From the NCBI GenBank assembly GCA_902787595.1, contig CADAHD010000096.1, positions 1-9,965 of the forward strand: 9,965 nucleotides of DNA. The letters run 5' to 3'. The position numbers and the translations under genes are program-made. Shown here one piece after another: positions 1-6,283 of the stretch (its first letter is position 1; each line of letters opens with the position of its first letter). The notes below the pieces were generated by a model that had not been told where the DNA came from, did no database searches, and saw only the letters and a program-made list of their open reading frames with translations. The DNA is from an uncultured Lachnospiraceae bacterium. GTDB taxonomy: Bacteria > Bacillota_A > Clostridia > Lachnospirales > Lachnospiraceae.

Positions 1-1
1 C

Positions 2-244
2 GACGGAGCAGCCACTCTGGATGACGGCGCAAATGAACTTATGAACGGCATGGTCAAGTTCGACGAGGAAGGCATCAGCAAAATATCACAGCTGCTGGGC
101 GACGATGCAGCGGATACAATAAACCGCATCAAAGCAATAAGGCGCGCAGGCGAAACCTACACCAGCTTCACAGGCGCATATGATGATGGCGATGATTATG
201 ATAACAGCGTACGCTTCATCTTCAAGACAGGTTCTGTAAAATAA
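2..244 (+). CDS. C-terminal tail of a YhgE/Pip-like membrane protein (5' end outside window)
   Basis: An open frame enters from the left edge with no start and ends at TAA 242-244, giving about 80 residues. The visible part begins DGAATLDDGANELMNGM, which fits the repeating 'xLxDGaxxLxdG' heptads of YhgE/Pip-type proteins. It continues with KFDEEGISKI and ends near YTSFTGAYDDG and VRFIFKTGSV, the kind of short soluble tail that closes many Lachnospiraceae family members. The family comprises large membrane proteins with N- and C-terminal transmembrane segments flanking a long extracellular repeat region; its members include phage-infection proteins and type VII-like secretion partners. No transmembrane segment lies in the visible piece. 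The ATG at 41 is probably internal, since the frame is open upstream and no ribosome-binding site precedes it. A terminator follows about 30 nt downstream. The family call comes from recognition of the tail pattern and is moderate. Confidence 0.6.
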   Translation, partial: DGAATLDDGANELMNGMVKFDEEGISKISQLLGDDAADTINRIKAIRRAGETYTSFTGAYDDGDDYDNSVRFIFKTGSVK

Positions 245-273
245 AACACAGGTATCTGTACGGATCCCAAAAG

Positions 274-304
274 ACCGGGGCTGATCAAAGCTCCGGTTTT
301 TTTT
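274..304 (+). terminator. Rho-independent terminator after the YhgE-like gene
   Basis: ACCGGGGC (274-281) pairs with GCTCCGGT (290-297) through one G-U wobble. The loop is 8 nt and an eight-T run follows at 297-304. It lies 30 nt past the stop at 244, so it closes the upstream transcription unit. Confidence 0.9.
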
Positions 305-319
305 GCTTGATCGATCGTG

Positions 320-340
320 CCGGTTGCGAAAACGCAACGG
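320..340 (+). repeat. Perfect stem-loop between terminator and promoter
   Basis: GTTGCG (323-328) pairs perfectly with CGCAAC (333-338) around an AAAA loop. CC (320-321) and GG (339-340) extend the stem past a bulged G at 322. No T-run follows, so it is not an ordinary intrinsic terminator. It lies just upstream of the proposed promoter at 349-377 and could be an operator or a structural remnant. Its function is unknown. Confidence 0.45.
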
Positions 341-348
341 ATGGTGTC

Positions 349-377
349 TGGACAAAGGAAAGAAAATGTGTTACAAA
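349..377 (+). promoter_or_regulatory. Probable sigma-A promoter for the modular protein gene
   Basis: TGGACA (349-354, five of six matches to consensus) is separated by 17 bp from TACAAA (372-377, four of six). The predicted transcript start is near 384, leaving a leader of about 82 nt before the ATG at 466. The weaker -10 makes this a probable rather than certain promoter. Confidence 0.45.
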
Positions 378-383
378 TAAGAC

Positions 384-423
384 GTGGTTGGGGGAGAAAC
401 CCATAATAAAAAACGCAAACCAC
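384..423 (+). promoter_or_regulatory. 5'-leader hairpin of the modular protein mRNA
   Basis: GTGGTT (384-389) is complementary to AACCAC (418-423). Inside it, GGG (392-394) can pair with CCC (400-402). The outer stem begins almost exactly at the predicted transcript start, so the mRNA would carry a 5'-terminal hairpin. It encloses the first of two copies of a GGGGGAGA ribosome-binding-like segment. I do not recognise a known riboswitch class here. A role in mRNA stability or translational control is inference. Confidence 0.35.
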
Positions 424-477
424 TGGGGTAACAATTTAATACGCAGTTGCAAGGGGGAGACACCCATGACAAAAAAC
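390..477 (+). repeat. Imperfect 25-nt direct repeat containing a ribosome-binding site
   Basis: Copy 1 is 390-414 and copy 2 is 453-477, offset by exactly 63 nt, with 22 of 25 positions identical. Both contain GGGGGAGA, ACCC and a run of six A followed by C. Copy 2 carries the ATG start at 466 preceded by GGGGGAG. In copy 1 the equivalent position (403-405) is ATA. It looks like a duplicated translation-initiation region in which the upstream copy has lost, or never had, a good start codon. Confidence 0.7.
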
Positions 478-1422
478 ATTATTGTAACGGATAAAAATGG
501 AATAATCATCGGTTCTACCTACCCCAAGAGGGCAAGGGGACTTATAAAAAGCGGTCGCGCGACAGAGATCGATGAGCTGACTATCCGGCTTAATGTATCT
601 CAGGATGCGGACGCTTTTTCTTATTCAGAAAATATGGAGGATAAAAATATGGCAAATATAATACAGTTCAGAGCAAGAGGATTCAAGTTGGATGAGAAGA
701 TTTCGAGCAGCCGCGGCACCAGACTGGTGGTTACCGAGAACGGTGAGAATGTGGAGTGCTTCGAGATCGCTCAGGGCGGAGCTAATACCGGCATCACAAA
801 GACCGTACAGCTGGAAAAGGATACGGATTATGTATTCCGCTTTGCAATGAAGAGCAGATTTGTACGCGCAGATGTTGCTGAGAGCTGCGTTTCCATCAGC
901 TTTAAGGAGCCGGGCGACGGATATACCTATCCTTTGGACCGCATGGACAAGAACCGCTTCAAACCTGTTGTATGCAAAAAGCTTGAGGAAGATATACTGC
1001 GTGTATATGAGCTTCCGTTCAACAGCGGCGACGATACAAGCTGCACCATCAACATCCAGCTGCATGACATGACTGCATGGATTTATCCCGCAAAGGATAA
1101 TGAAAGCTACGACGCGCTGCAGGATATTGATTATGATCTCTACAGACAGGATGAGATCCACAATATAGCAAAGACGCTCAACAACATCGGCGGTTCCATC
1201 GGCGGTACCTTGAACGATATCGGCGGAACCCTGGGCGATACCCTTAACGGGATCGGCGAATTTGCTGTAGGCGTGGGCGGCAAGATCACCAAGGCTGTTA
1301 CAGATGTCTTTGCAAAGCCTGAGAGCAAGCCTGCCGAAGAGGGCGAGAAGAAGGAAGACCCCGACATCGTGGTGAACGAAGTTAAGGAAGAAAAAACCGA
1401 AGACGGATCTTCCGAAGAATAA
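466..1422 (+). CDS. Unrecognised 318-aa modular protein with N-terminal RRXRR/PLMP-like module, 11-residue repeats and acidic tail
   Basis: Start ATG 466 is chosen because GGGGGAG (453-459) lies at good spacing; the frame stays open upstream to 307 but without a ribosome-binding site. Residues 4-42 contain NIIVTDKNG, YPKRARGLIKSGRA and LTIRL. This resembles the RRXRR/PLMP module at the N-terminus of IscB-type proteins, and also a small 'YPKRAKGLVK.GRA' module I recall on varied Firmicutes proteins. No nuclease motif (HNH, RuvC) follows. Residues about 66-207 look beta-rich (for example TVQLEKDTDYVFRFAM), compatible with a jelly-roll or carbohydrate-binding fold, but this is only a guess. Residues 236-268 are three 11-residue repeats with GG pairs. 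Residues about 285-318 are a Lys/Glu-rich acidic tail. There is no signal peptide or clear transmembrane segment, so a cytoplasmic location is likely. An internal start at 649 has a strong GGAGG. The function is unknown. Confidence 0.85.
   Translation: MTKNIIVTDKNGIIIGSTYPKRARGLIKSGRATEIDELTIRLNVSQDADAFSYSENMEDKNMANIIQFRARGFKLDEKISSSRGTRLVVTENGENVECFEIAQGGANTGITKTVQLEKDTDYVFRFAMKSRFVRADVAESCVSISFKEPGDGYTYPLDRMDKNRFKPVVCKKLEEDILRVYELPFNSGDDTSCTINIQLHDMTAWIYPAKDNESYDALQDIDYDLYRQDEIHNIAKTLNNIGGSIGGTLNDIGGTLGDTLNGIGEFAVGVGGKITKAVTDVFAKPESKPAEEGEKKEDPDIVVNEVKEEKTEDGSSEE
636..651 (+). promoter_or_regulatory. Internal ribosome-binding site and possible second start (ATG 649)
   Basis: GGAGG at 636-640 is followed, after 8 nt, by an in-frame ATG at 649-651, which encodes residue 62 (MANIIQF). 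Initiation here would give a 257-residue protein lacking the N-terminal RRXRR-like module. The site is at least as good as the one at 466, so two isoforms, or annotation of only the short one, are both plausible. Confidence 0.5.
1171..1269 (+). repeat. Three tandem 33-nt (11-residue) coding repeats
   Basis: The units are 1171-1203 (KTLNNIGGSIG), 1204-1236 (GTLNDIGGTLG) and 1237-1269 (DTLNGIGEFAV). The TLN.IG core is kept in all three and the third unit diverges at its end. At the DNA level they share short blocks (for example ATCGGCGG in the first two), so they look like an old tandem duplication kept by selection on the protein. Small and large hydrophobic residues alternate, with Thr, Asn and Gly between them. 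That could give an amphipathic or helix-pair surface. Confidence 0.75.
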
Positions 1423-1434
1423 TGCTTAATACAG

Positions 1435-1462
1435 ACCGCGGGGCGTAAAGCCCCGCGGTTTT
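1435..1462 (+). terminator. Strong rho-independent terminator after the modular protein gene
   Basis: ACCGCGGGGC (1435-1444) pairs perfectly with GCCCCGCGGT (1450-1459) around a GTAAA loop, followed by TTTT (1459-1462). It lies 12 nt past the stop. Its T-tract overlaps the -35 of the next promoter. Confidence 0.92.
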
Positions 1463-1488
1463 ACATTTATCCGCTTGTGTGCTAAAAT
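1460..1488 (+). promoter_or_regulatory. Sigma-A promoter of the hydrolase-TraX unit
   Basis: TTTACA (1460-1465) and TAAAAT (1483-1488) are separated by 17 bp, each matching consensus at five of six positions. The predicted start is near 1495, giving a leader of about 30 nt that includes the GGGGGGAGAG ribosome-binding site before ATG 1525. Confidence 0.75.
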
Positions 1489-1524
1489 TTCTGCGCTGAT
1501 AAATGATTTTTCGGGGGGAGAGTT

Positions 1525-2487
1525 ATGACTAAAAGATCTGAATATAAGCATATATCCGGAAGCGACGGACTTGAGCTGTCGGTAATGAGGATAGAGCCCG
1601 AAGATCCTTCGCAGGTCAAAGGCATACTTCAGCTGGTGCATGGCATGAGCGAGCATAAGGAGCGTTATGCGGGCTTTATGCGCTATATGGCAAAAAAAGG
1701 TTATATCTGCGTGATACATGATAACCGCGGACACGGCAGCAGCATAAAAGAGATCGATGATCTGGGCTATATGTACGAAGGCGGATATGAAGCATTGATA
1801 GAGGATGCGCACGAGATCAGCCTTGAGACAAAGGAATACGCAAAGAAACTTTTGCCGGATGAGACGCTGCCCTTTACACTTTTGGGGCACAGCATGGGAT
1901 CGCTGATAGTGCGCTGTTATATCCGCAAATACGATGCGGATATCGACAGACTCTGTGTAGTAGGCTGCCCTTCGCAGCTTAAGGGAATGAGAGCGGGGCT
2001 GGCTGCTGCGGAAGCGCTGGGTGTGCTCTGTGGTGATAAGTCAAAGTCCTCTGTAATGGATAAGATAGTATTCGGGGCAGTGGATATAAATAAGTTCAAC
2101 GATGAGGGGATCGAAAACGCGTGGCTCTGCACAGACAGAAAAATAGTAGAGGACTATAATAAAGATCCTTTTTGCGGATTTAAGTTTACACTGAACGGCT
2201 ACGCCAATCTGATAAGGCTTACCATGCTGACCTATACAAAGAACGGGTTTGCAATGAACAATAAAGAGCTGCCCATCAGATTCTTCTCGGGCAGTGATGA
2301 TGTATTCGGGATATCACGTCGTGACATTGCAAAGGCCATGAGGCTGCTTAAGAATGCGGGATATGTAAATGTCCGCGGCCGCATTTATCCCGGCATGCGT
2401 CACGAGGTCTTAAACGAGACAAAAAAAGCAAGGGTCTACAGGGATATTTATGAGTTTATTGAATCTGCGCCGCAGTCCGGACTGTGA
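1525..2487 (+). CDS. Alpha/beta hydrolase, monoacylglycerol lipase / lysophospholipase type (S33-like)
   Basis: A 320-aa single-domain hydrolase. The oxyanion-hole segment LVHGMSEHKERY (37-48) and the DNRGHGSS motif (66-73) are typical of the PldB/monoglyceride-lipase branch. The nucleophile elbow is GHSMGS with Ser123. The acid is probably Asp258 or Asp259 in FSGSDDVFG, and the catalytic His is His293 in GMRHEVLNE. All three catalytic positions are present and the length is normal, so the enzyme should be active. There is no signal peptide, so it probably works in the cytosol or at the inner membrane face on monoacylglycerol, lysophospholipid or another ester; the exact substrate cannot be read. 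The start follows a strong GGGGGGAG. The TraX-like gene begins 36 nt downstream with no terminator or promoter between, so the two are probably cotranscribed. Confidence 0.93.
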   Translation: MTKRSEYKHISGSDGLELSVMRIEPEDPSQVKGILQLVHGMSEHKERYAGFMRYMAKKGYICVIHDNRGHGSSIKEIDDLGYMYEGGYEALIEDAHEISLETKEYAKKLLPDETLPFTLLGHSMGSLIVRCYIRKYDADIDRLCVVGCPSQLKGMRAGLAAAEALGVLCGDKSKSSVMDKIVFGAVDINKFNDEGIENAWLCTDRKIVEDYNKDPFCGFKFTLNGYANLIRLTMLTYTKNGFAMNNKELPIRFFSGSDDVFGISRRDIAKAMRLLKNAGYVNVRGRIYPGMRHEVLNETKKARVYRDIYEFIESAPQSGL

Positions 2488-2523
2488 AAGCAATAAATTG
2501 AAAACGGAGGATTTATAACTAAA

Positions 2524-3549
2524 ATGGAAGAAGCAGCTGTAATGGAAAAAAAGAAAGGCTTAAGCGGCACGGCCTTAAAGATAATAGCGCTTATCGCGAT
2601 GTTTATCGATCATTTTGCCGCCATCTTTATTGAGTGTTATCTTGAGTCGGCGATTCCGCCGGATCTGAGTCAGGAAGAATATACCCAATTGTTTCAGGCC
2701 AATCCGTCTCTGGCGGGCATAAATCTACTTCTTGTAGTTATGCGCCTGATAGGCAGGTTCGGTTTTCCTCTGTTTGCCTTTTTGATGGTAGAGGGCTTTG
2801 AACACACAAGGAGCGTCAGGAAGTATCTTCTTAATATGCTGGTTTTTGCGCTGATATCTGAGCTGCCGTTTAATCTGGGCTTTTCAAGCGCACTTATATA
2901 TCCCGGATATCAGAATGTATTCTTTACTCTGTTTTTGGGACTGCTCTGCATAACCTTTGTCCGCTTTTTTACAGAAACGTCAAAGAGCAATTCAAGACTG
3001 ACGCCGCTGTTTTATGTTTCGGCTTTTCTGGCGGGACCTGCAGCAGTTTATTTCCTTTTAAATGTCAGCTGGGTGGGGAAATTCGTAAATTCGCTGATCT
3101 TTAAAAAACTTTTGAATATGCCCATACTGTTTATCATAATGGGAGCTTCCGGTCTTGTGACCTTACTGCTCTTTATGCTGATCGGTTCCAAATGGGAAAC
3201 AGCAAAAAAGAACGCATTTACCGGAGTTATCCTTCCTGTCTTTGTATTCGGTCTTATAGCGGAGCTGCTCATGACGGACTACGCTGCAGGCGGCGTGCTG
3301 ACGATAGCCCTGATGTATCTGCTGCGCAAGCGCAGAAAGCTTGCTTTTGGTATGGGCTGTCTGGTGCTGGCGCTTATGGATCCTTCCGAGCTGATGGCAT
3401 TATTCATGTTGATACCGGTAGGTATGTATAATGGTACACGCGGTATGAAGATCAATAAATATGTGTTCTATGCGTTCTATCCCGTGCATATAGGCCTTAT
3501 ATATCTGCTTACCCTTATAATGGGATTTACGACTTTTGCGATAAAATAG
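2524..3549 (+). CDS. TraX-family integral membrane protein
   Basis: 341 aa, very hydrophobic, with roughly eight or more membrane segments. Family marks are LSGTALKIIALIAMFIDH (13-30), RLIGRFGFPLFAFLMVEG (74-91), ISELPFNLGF (111-120), NVFFTLFLGL (131-140) and FYAFYPVHI (315-323) near the C-terminus. TraX of the F plasmid is needed for N-acetylation of pilin. Chromosomal Firmicutes homologues resemble membrane acyltransferases, and their substrate is generally unknown, so an acyl-transfer role on an exported or surface molecule is inference. The segment around 150-235 makes it longer than compact family members. GGAGG (2506-2510) lies 13 nt before ATG 2524, somewhat far; ATG 2542 is an alternative but lacks its own ribosome-binding site. 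Nothing around it suggests conjugation. It is probably the second gene of a unit with the hydrolase. Confidence 0.88.
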   Translation: MEEAAVMEKKKGLSGTALKIIALIAMFIDHFAAIFIECYLESAIPPDLSQEEYTQLFQANPSLAGINLLLVVMRLIGRFGFPLFAFLMVEGFEHTRSVRKYLLNMLVFALISELPFNLGFSSALIYPGYQNVFFTLFLGLLCITFVRFFTETSKSNSRLTPLFYVSAFLAGPAAVYFLLNVSWVGKFVNSLIFKKLLNMPILFIIMGASGLVTLLLFMLIGSKWETAKKNAFTGVILPVFVFGLIAELLMTDYAAGGVLTIALMYLLRKRRKLAFGMGCLVLALMDPSELMALFMLIPVGMYNGTRGMKINKYVFYAFYPVHIGLIYLLTLIMGFTTFAIK

Positions 3550-3584
3550 AACATTCTTTAAAATAGCAACGGTAGGAAGAACTC

Positions 3585-3613
3585 TTGCAAATAAGTACAA
3601 ATGGTTGTAGAAT
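3585..3613 (+). promoter_or_regulatory. Sigma-A promoter of proS
   Basis: TTGCAA (3585-3590) and TAGAAT (3608-3613) lie exactly 17 bp apart. The predicted transcript start is near 3620, giving a leader of about 32 nt with GAGGTGG (3640-3646) before ATG 3652. The -10 lies inside the open frame that begins at ATG 3601, which rules that ATG out for transcripts from this promoter. The leader is too short for a T-box. Confidence 0.75.
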
Positions 3614-3651
3614 TGCCATTGTTGTGCAGTAATTTTTCAGAGGTGGAAGAT

Positions 3652-5409
3652 ATGAGACTTAGGAAACTTGTAGGAGACAGATTCAAGGAGAGACCTTCGG
3701 ATTGTGAGTTTGACAGCCATGCGCTGATGGTAAAGGGCGGCTATATCAAGTATATGGCTAACGGCATTTTTTCGCTTTATCATCCAATGAAGCGCATCAC
3801 TAAGAAGATCGAAGAGATAATACGTCAGGAGATGGATGCGGTAGGCGGCCAGGAGGTTATGTTCCCCGTGGTTATGCCCGGATCGTTATGGGCGGAATCC
3901 GGCAGATATGAGAGCGTGGGCGATGAGCTGCTGCGCTTTACCGACAGAAACGACAGCCCTATGATCCTTGGCATGACTCATGAGGAGGCTGCGGTACATT
4001 TGGTACGCGAGTACGCCCAGTCTTATGCTAAATATCCTTTTATGATATATCAGATACAGACCAAGTTCCGCGATGAGGCGCGCCCCCGCGCGGGTCTTAT
4101 CCGCGTGAGGGAGTTTACGATGAAGGATGCTTATTCCTTCCATACTTCCCAGGAGGATCTGGAGAAATATTACGATGTGGTTTATCACGCATATAACCGT
4201 ATCTATCAGCGCGCGGGCATACCCGAAGTGATCACCGTTAAATCCGATTCCGGAATGATGGGCGGCAGCATCTCACATGAGTACATGCTGCTGACCGAAG
4301 CAGGTGAGGATTCCATAGTGCTCTGCGATGAGTGCGGCTTAAAGGCTAATATGGAAGTGGTGGAAAACAGGGTTGAGAATCCTTCCACCGCTCTTGAAAC
4401 TCTTGAGAAGGTTCATACCCCCGATTGCAAGACCATCGAGGATGTTACTAAATATCTGAATTCCACAGAGGAAACATCCTGCAAGGCTGTTGTATATCAG
4501 AAGAACATGACGGACGAATATGTGATAGTATTCCTCCGCGGTGATTACGAAGTAAACGAGACTAAGCTGGTGAATCTGGTGGGCGATAAGGTGCATGCTG
4601 CCGATATTACTCCCGAAAGCGGCATAGTTGCAGGTTTTATAGGACCTTACAATCTGAATGCAAAGGCTCAGGTGATCGTGGATGTGACCCTTAAGGGCCT
4701 GGATTCCATGGTGGCAGGCGCTAACGAAGCAGATTACCACTATAAGGGGCTCAATCTGGAGCGCGACTGCGGCATCACCGAATTTGCCGATGTATCCAAG
4801 GTTAAGGAAGGCGGCGTATGTCCGGTATGCGGAAAGAAGAGCCTTAAGATCCGCAGAGGCATAGAGGTCGGAAACATCTTCCAGCTGGGTACCAAATACA
4901 CAAAGACCATGCATATGAAATATGCTGATTCCGATAATACCGAAAAGCTTCCCATCATGGGCTGCTACGGTATAGGCGTGGGAAGACTGGCTGCATCCGT
5001 CTGCGAGGTGAGCCATGATGATTACGGCCCCATCTGGCCCATATCCATCGCGCCCTGGCAGGTGCATCTGTGCTGCTTAAAGGCAAAGGATGCCGCATGC
5101 CTTGAGGCTACTGACAAGCTCTATAAGGAGCTTACCAAAGCAGGCGTTGAGGTTATCTACGATGACCGTGATGTGCGCCCGGGCGTTATGTTTGCGGATG
5201 CCGATCTGATAGGCGTGCCCGTAAGAGTGATGGCCGGTCCCAGAAATCTCGAGAACGGACAGATAGAGATAGCAAGCCGTGACAAGAGCATACAGAAGCT
5301 GGTAAACATCGATAATGCCGTTGATGAGATAAAGGCTGTGATACAGGAGCTCTTTGATAAGATAAACGAAAAGGTTGAAGAGCCTGTGTTTGCAGAGGAT
5401 TTTGAATAA
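3652..5409 (+). CDS. proS: Prolyl-tRNA synthetase (bacterial type, with editing domain)
   Basis: Charges tRNA-Pro with proline in the cytoplasm; 585 aa, normal for the bacterial ProRS with an insertion domain. Start 3652 (MRLRKLVGDRFKERP) is preferred over in-frame ATG 3601 because GAGGTGG precedes it, the family begins here, and the promoter -10 overlaps the extra 17 codons. Class II motif 2 is FRDEARPRAGLIRVREF (139-155) and motif 3 is GCYGIGVGRLAASV (437-450). Between them, about 225-385, lies the INS editing domain. It carries Lys278 in CKAVVY and the GANEADYHYKG segment with His363, matching positions known to matter for clearing Ala-tRNA-Pro. Cys pairs CDEC (225-228) and CPVC (390-393) flank the insert. 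The C-terminal anticodon-binding domain starts near IAPWQVHL (466-473). Transcribed alone: own promoter and terminator. Confidence 0.98.
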   Translation: MRLRKLVGDRFKERPSDCEFDSHALMVKGGYIKYMANGIFSLYHPMKRITKKIEEIIRQEMDAVGGQEVMFPVVMPGSLWAESGRYESVGDELLRFTDRNDSPMILGMTHEEAAVHLVREYAQSYAKYPFMIYQIQTKFRDEARPRAGLIRVREFTMKDAYSFHTSQEDLEKYYDVVYHAYNRIYQRAGIPEVITVKSDSGMMGGSISHEYMLLTEAGEDSIVLCDECGLKANMEVVENRVENPSTALETLEKVHTPDCKTIEDVTKYLNSTEETSCKAVVYQKNMTDEYVIVFLRGDYEVNETKLVNLVGDKVHAADITPESGIVAGFIGPYNLNAKAQVIVDVTLKGLDSMVAGANEADYHYKGLNLERDCGITEFADVSKVKEGGVCPVCGKKSLKIRRGIEVGNIFQLGTKYTKTMHMKYADSDNTEKLPIMGCYGIGVGRLAASVCEVSHDDYGPIWPISIAPWQVHLCCLKAKDAACLEATDKLYKELTKAGVEVIYDDRDVRPGVMFADADLIGVPVRVMAGPRNLENGQIEIASRDKSIQKLVNIDNAVDEIKAVIQELFDKINEKVEEPVFAEDFE

Positions 5410-5414
5410 AAGAT

Positions 5415-5449
5415 AAGAGCCTTTGGCTTATGCCGAAGGCTCTTTTTTT
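5415..5449 (+). terminator. Rho-independent terminator of proS, possibly bidirectional
   Basis: AAGAGCCTT (5415-5423) pairs with AAGGCTCTT (5436-5444). Inside it GGC (5425-5427) pairs with GCC (5432-5434) around TTAT, and a seven-T run ends at 5449. It lies between the convergent proS and mecA stops. Read on the minus strand the same hairpin is followed only by a shorter T-rich stretch, so it may end mecA transcripts less efficiently. Confidence 0.92.
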
Positions 5450-5469
5450 GTGCTTATTTTTATGTTTTT

Positions 5470-6276
5470 TCAGATCTCCCTCAGCGACTGCAACGCGTGT
5501 TCCGGGATCACTATATCGTAGTGCTCCTCCATATAGGCTTCCATGCTGGGTGAGAGCGGTTCGCCTGAGCTGAAGTCCGACATCGCAGTGCAAAGGCTGC
5601 GGTAGGCGCCGGGTGTAAGATAATCCGCATATATCAACAGGTAATATTTACCGTCAAGCTTGTTCTTATACAGGCAGCTTTCTCCCGGATCCAGATTGGA
5701 GAGGGAATGTGCTGCGTCTATCACGCTGCCCAGATCGTCAAATACGAAGATGCGGTCCTGCTGGCGCGTTTCCGGGATGCGTTCTTTTTTGTCGGCGGAG
5801 TTATCCTTTCCGCGCGTGAACATCTCCCTGAAGATATCGCTTAAGGAAACGGATGCAGCCTGGTCGTTATTGTTATTGCTGACGGCGCTGATGCGTATCG
5901 AAGCCGTAACGGGCTCCGTATCATCGCTGCTGCCGAAAGGCAGATCCTCTTCGTCATCGATAACATCGCCGCCCATATTATCTTTGAGGGCGTTGACGAT
6001 CTGGCTTAATTTGCTGTCAAACTCATCGGGAGCCGTTACCTTGGTAATAACGAAAACTATCATGCCGGACTGCATGGGCACGGCCTCTATCATAAGAGGG
6101 TGCTCATCGGGTGAAAATCCGAATTCATAATTCGCCTGCTGCATGACATCACGAAAAAGACGGGTAGCCTTTTCGCTGCCGTAGGTCAGCTCACTGAACT
6201 TGATCTTGCGTTCTTCAAGATCCTCTTTTGTCAGTATACAGCGTATCTGGTTTTCGTTTACCTGTTCAATCTTCAT
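5470..6276 (-). CDS. mecA: Adaptor protein MecA (ClpC adaptor)
   Basis: 268 aa. MecA proteins bind substrates through the N-terminal domain and deliver them to the ClpCP protease through the C-terminal domain; in Bacillus the classic substrate is ComK, controlling competence. The start MKIEQVNENQIRCILTKEDL is the family hallmark, so ATG 6276 is secure. The N-domain covers about 1-85, including FSELTYG (27-33) and YEFGFSPDEHPLMIEAVP (50-67). A linker rich in Asp, Ser and Asn (about 100-170) follows, with NNNND at 134-138. The C-domain, about 172-268, includes FVFDDLGSVIDAA, GESCLYKN, KYYLLIY and IVIPEHALQSLREI. The linker makes it longer than B. subtilis MecA. The substrate here cannot be read. 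There is no Shine-Dalgarno: the predicted transcript start falls at the ATG. It is convergent with proS and divergent from the GIY-YIG gene. Confidence 0.95.
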   Translation of the reverse strand: MKIEQVNENQIRCILTKEDLEERKIKFSELTYGSEKATRLFRDVMQQANYEFGFSPDEHPLMIEAVPMQSGMIVFVITKVTAPDEFDSKLSQIVNALKDNMGGDVIDDEEDLPFGSSDDTEPVTASIRISAVSNNNNDQAASVSLSDIFREMFTRGKDNSADKKERIPETRQQDRIFVFDDLGSVIDAAHSLSNLDPGESCLYKNKLDGKYYLLIYADYLTPGAYRSLCTAMSDFSSGEPLSPSMEAYMEEHYDIVIPEHALQSLREI

Positions 6277-6283
6277 GCGCTAT

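Noticed and set aside
320..340. Second terminator downstream of the YhgE-like gene
   Set aside because: The stem is good but no T-run follows. Termination is already explained by 274-304.
369..433. c-di-GMP-I or other known riboswitch (the ACGCAAACCAC segment looked suggestive)
   Set aside because: The rest of the GEMM core and its tetraloop receptor are absent. The TGTTAC/GTAACA outer pairing would begin upstream of the predicted transcript start. No known class fits.
625..1161. 178-codon open frame on the minus strand
   Set aside because: It is antisense to the modular protein gene, has no ribosome-binding site or promoter, and its composition looks like an antisense shadow.
2524..3549. 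Conjugation module, because TraX is a plasmid pilin-processing protein
   Set aside because: No relaxase, coupling protein, pilin or other transfer gene is nearby. TraX-family proteins are common on Firmicutes chromosomes without conjugation.
3550..3651. T-box leader for proS
   Set aside because: The transcript leader predicted from the promoter is only about 32 nt, with no specifier stem, T-box sequence or terminator.
4339..5067. 242-codon open frame on the minus strand within proS
   Set aside because: It lies entirely inside a certain proS gene on the opposite strand. Its translation is rich in His, Cys and Ile with no recognisable domain, as expected for an antisense shadow.
5660..6130. 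156-codon plus-strand frame across mecA
   Set aside because: It lies inside mecA, which is unambiguous on the other strand. The translation is Ser/Leu-rich with no domain.
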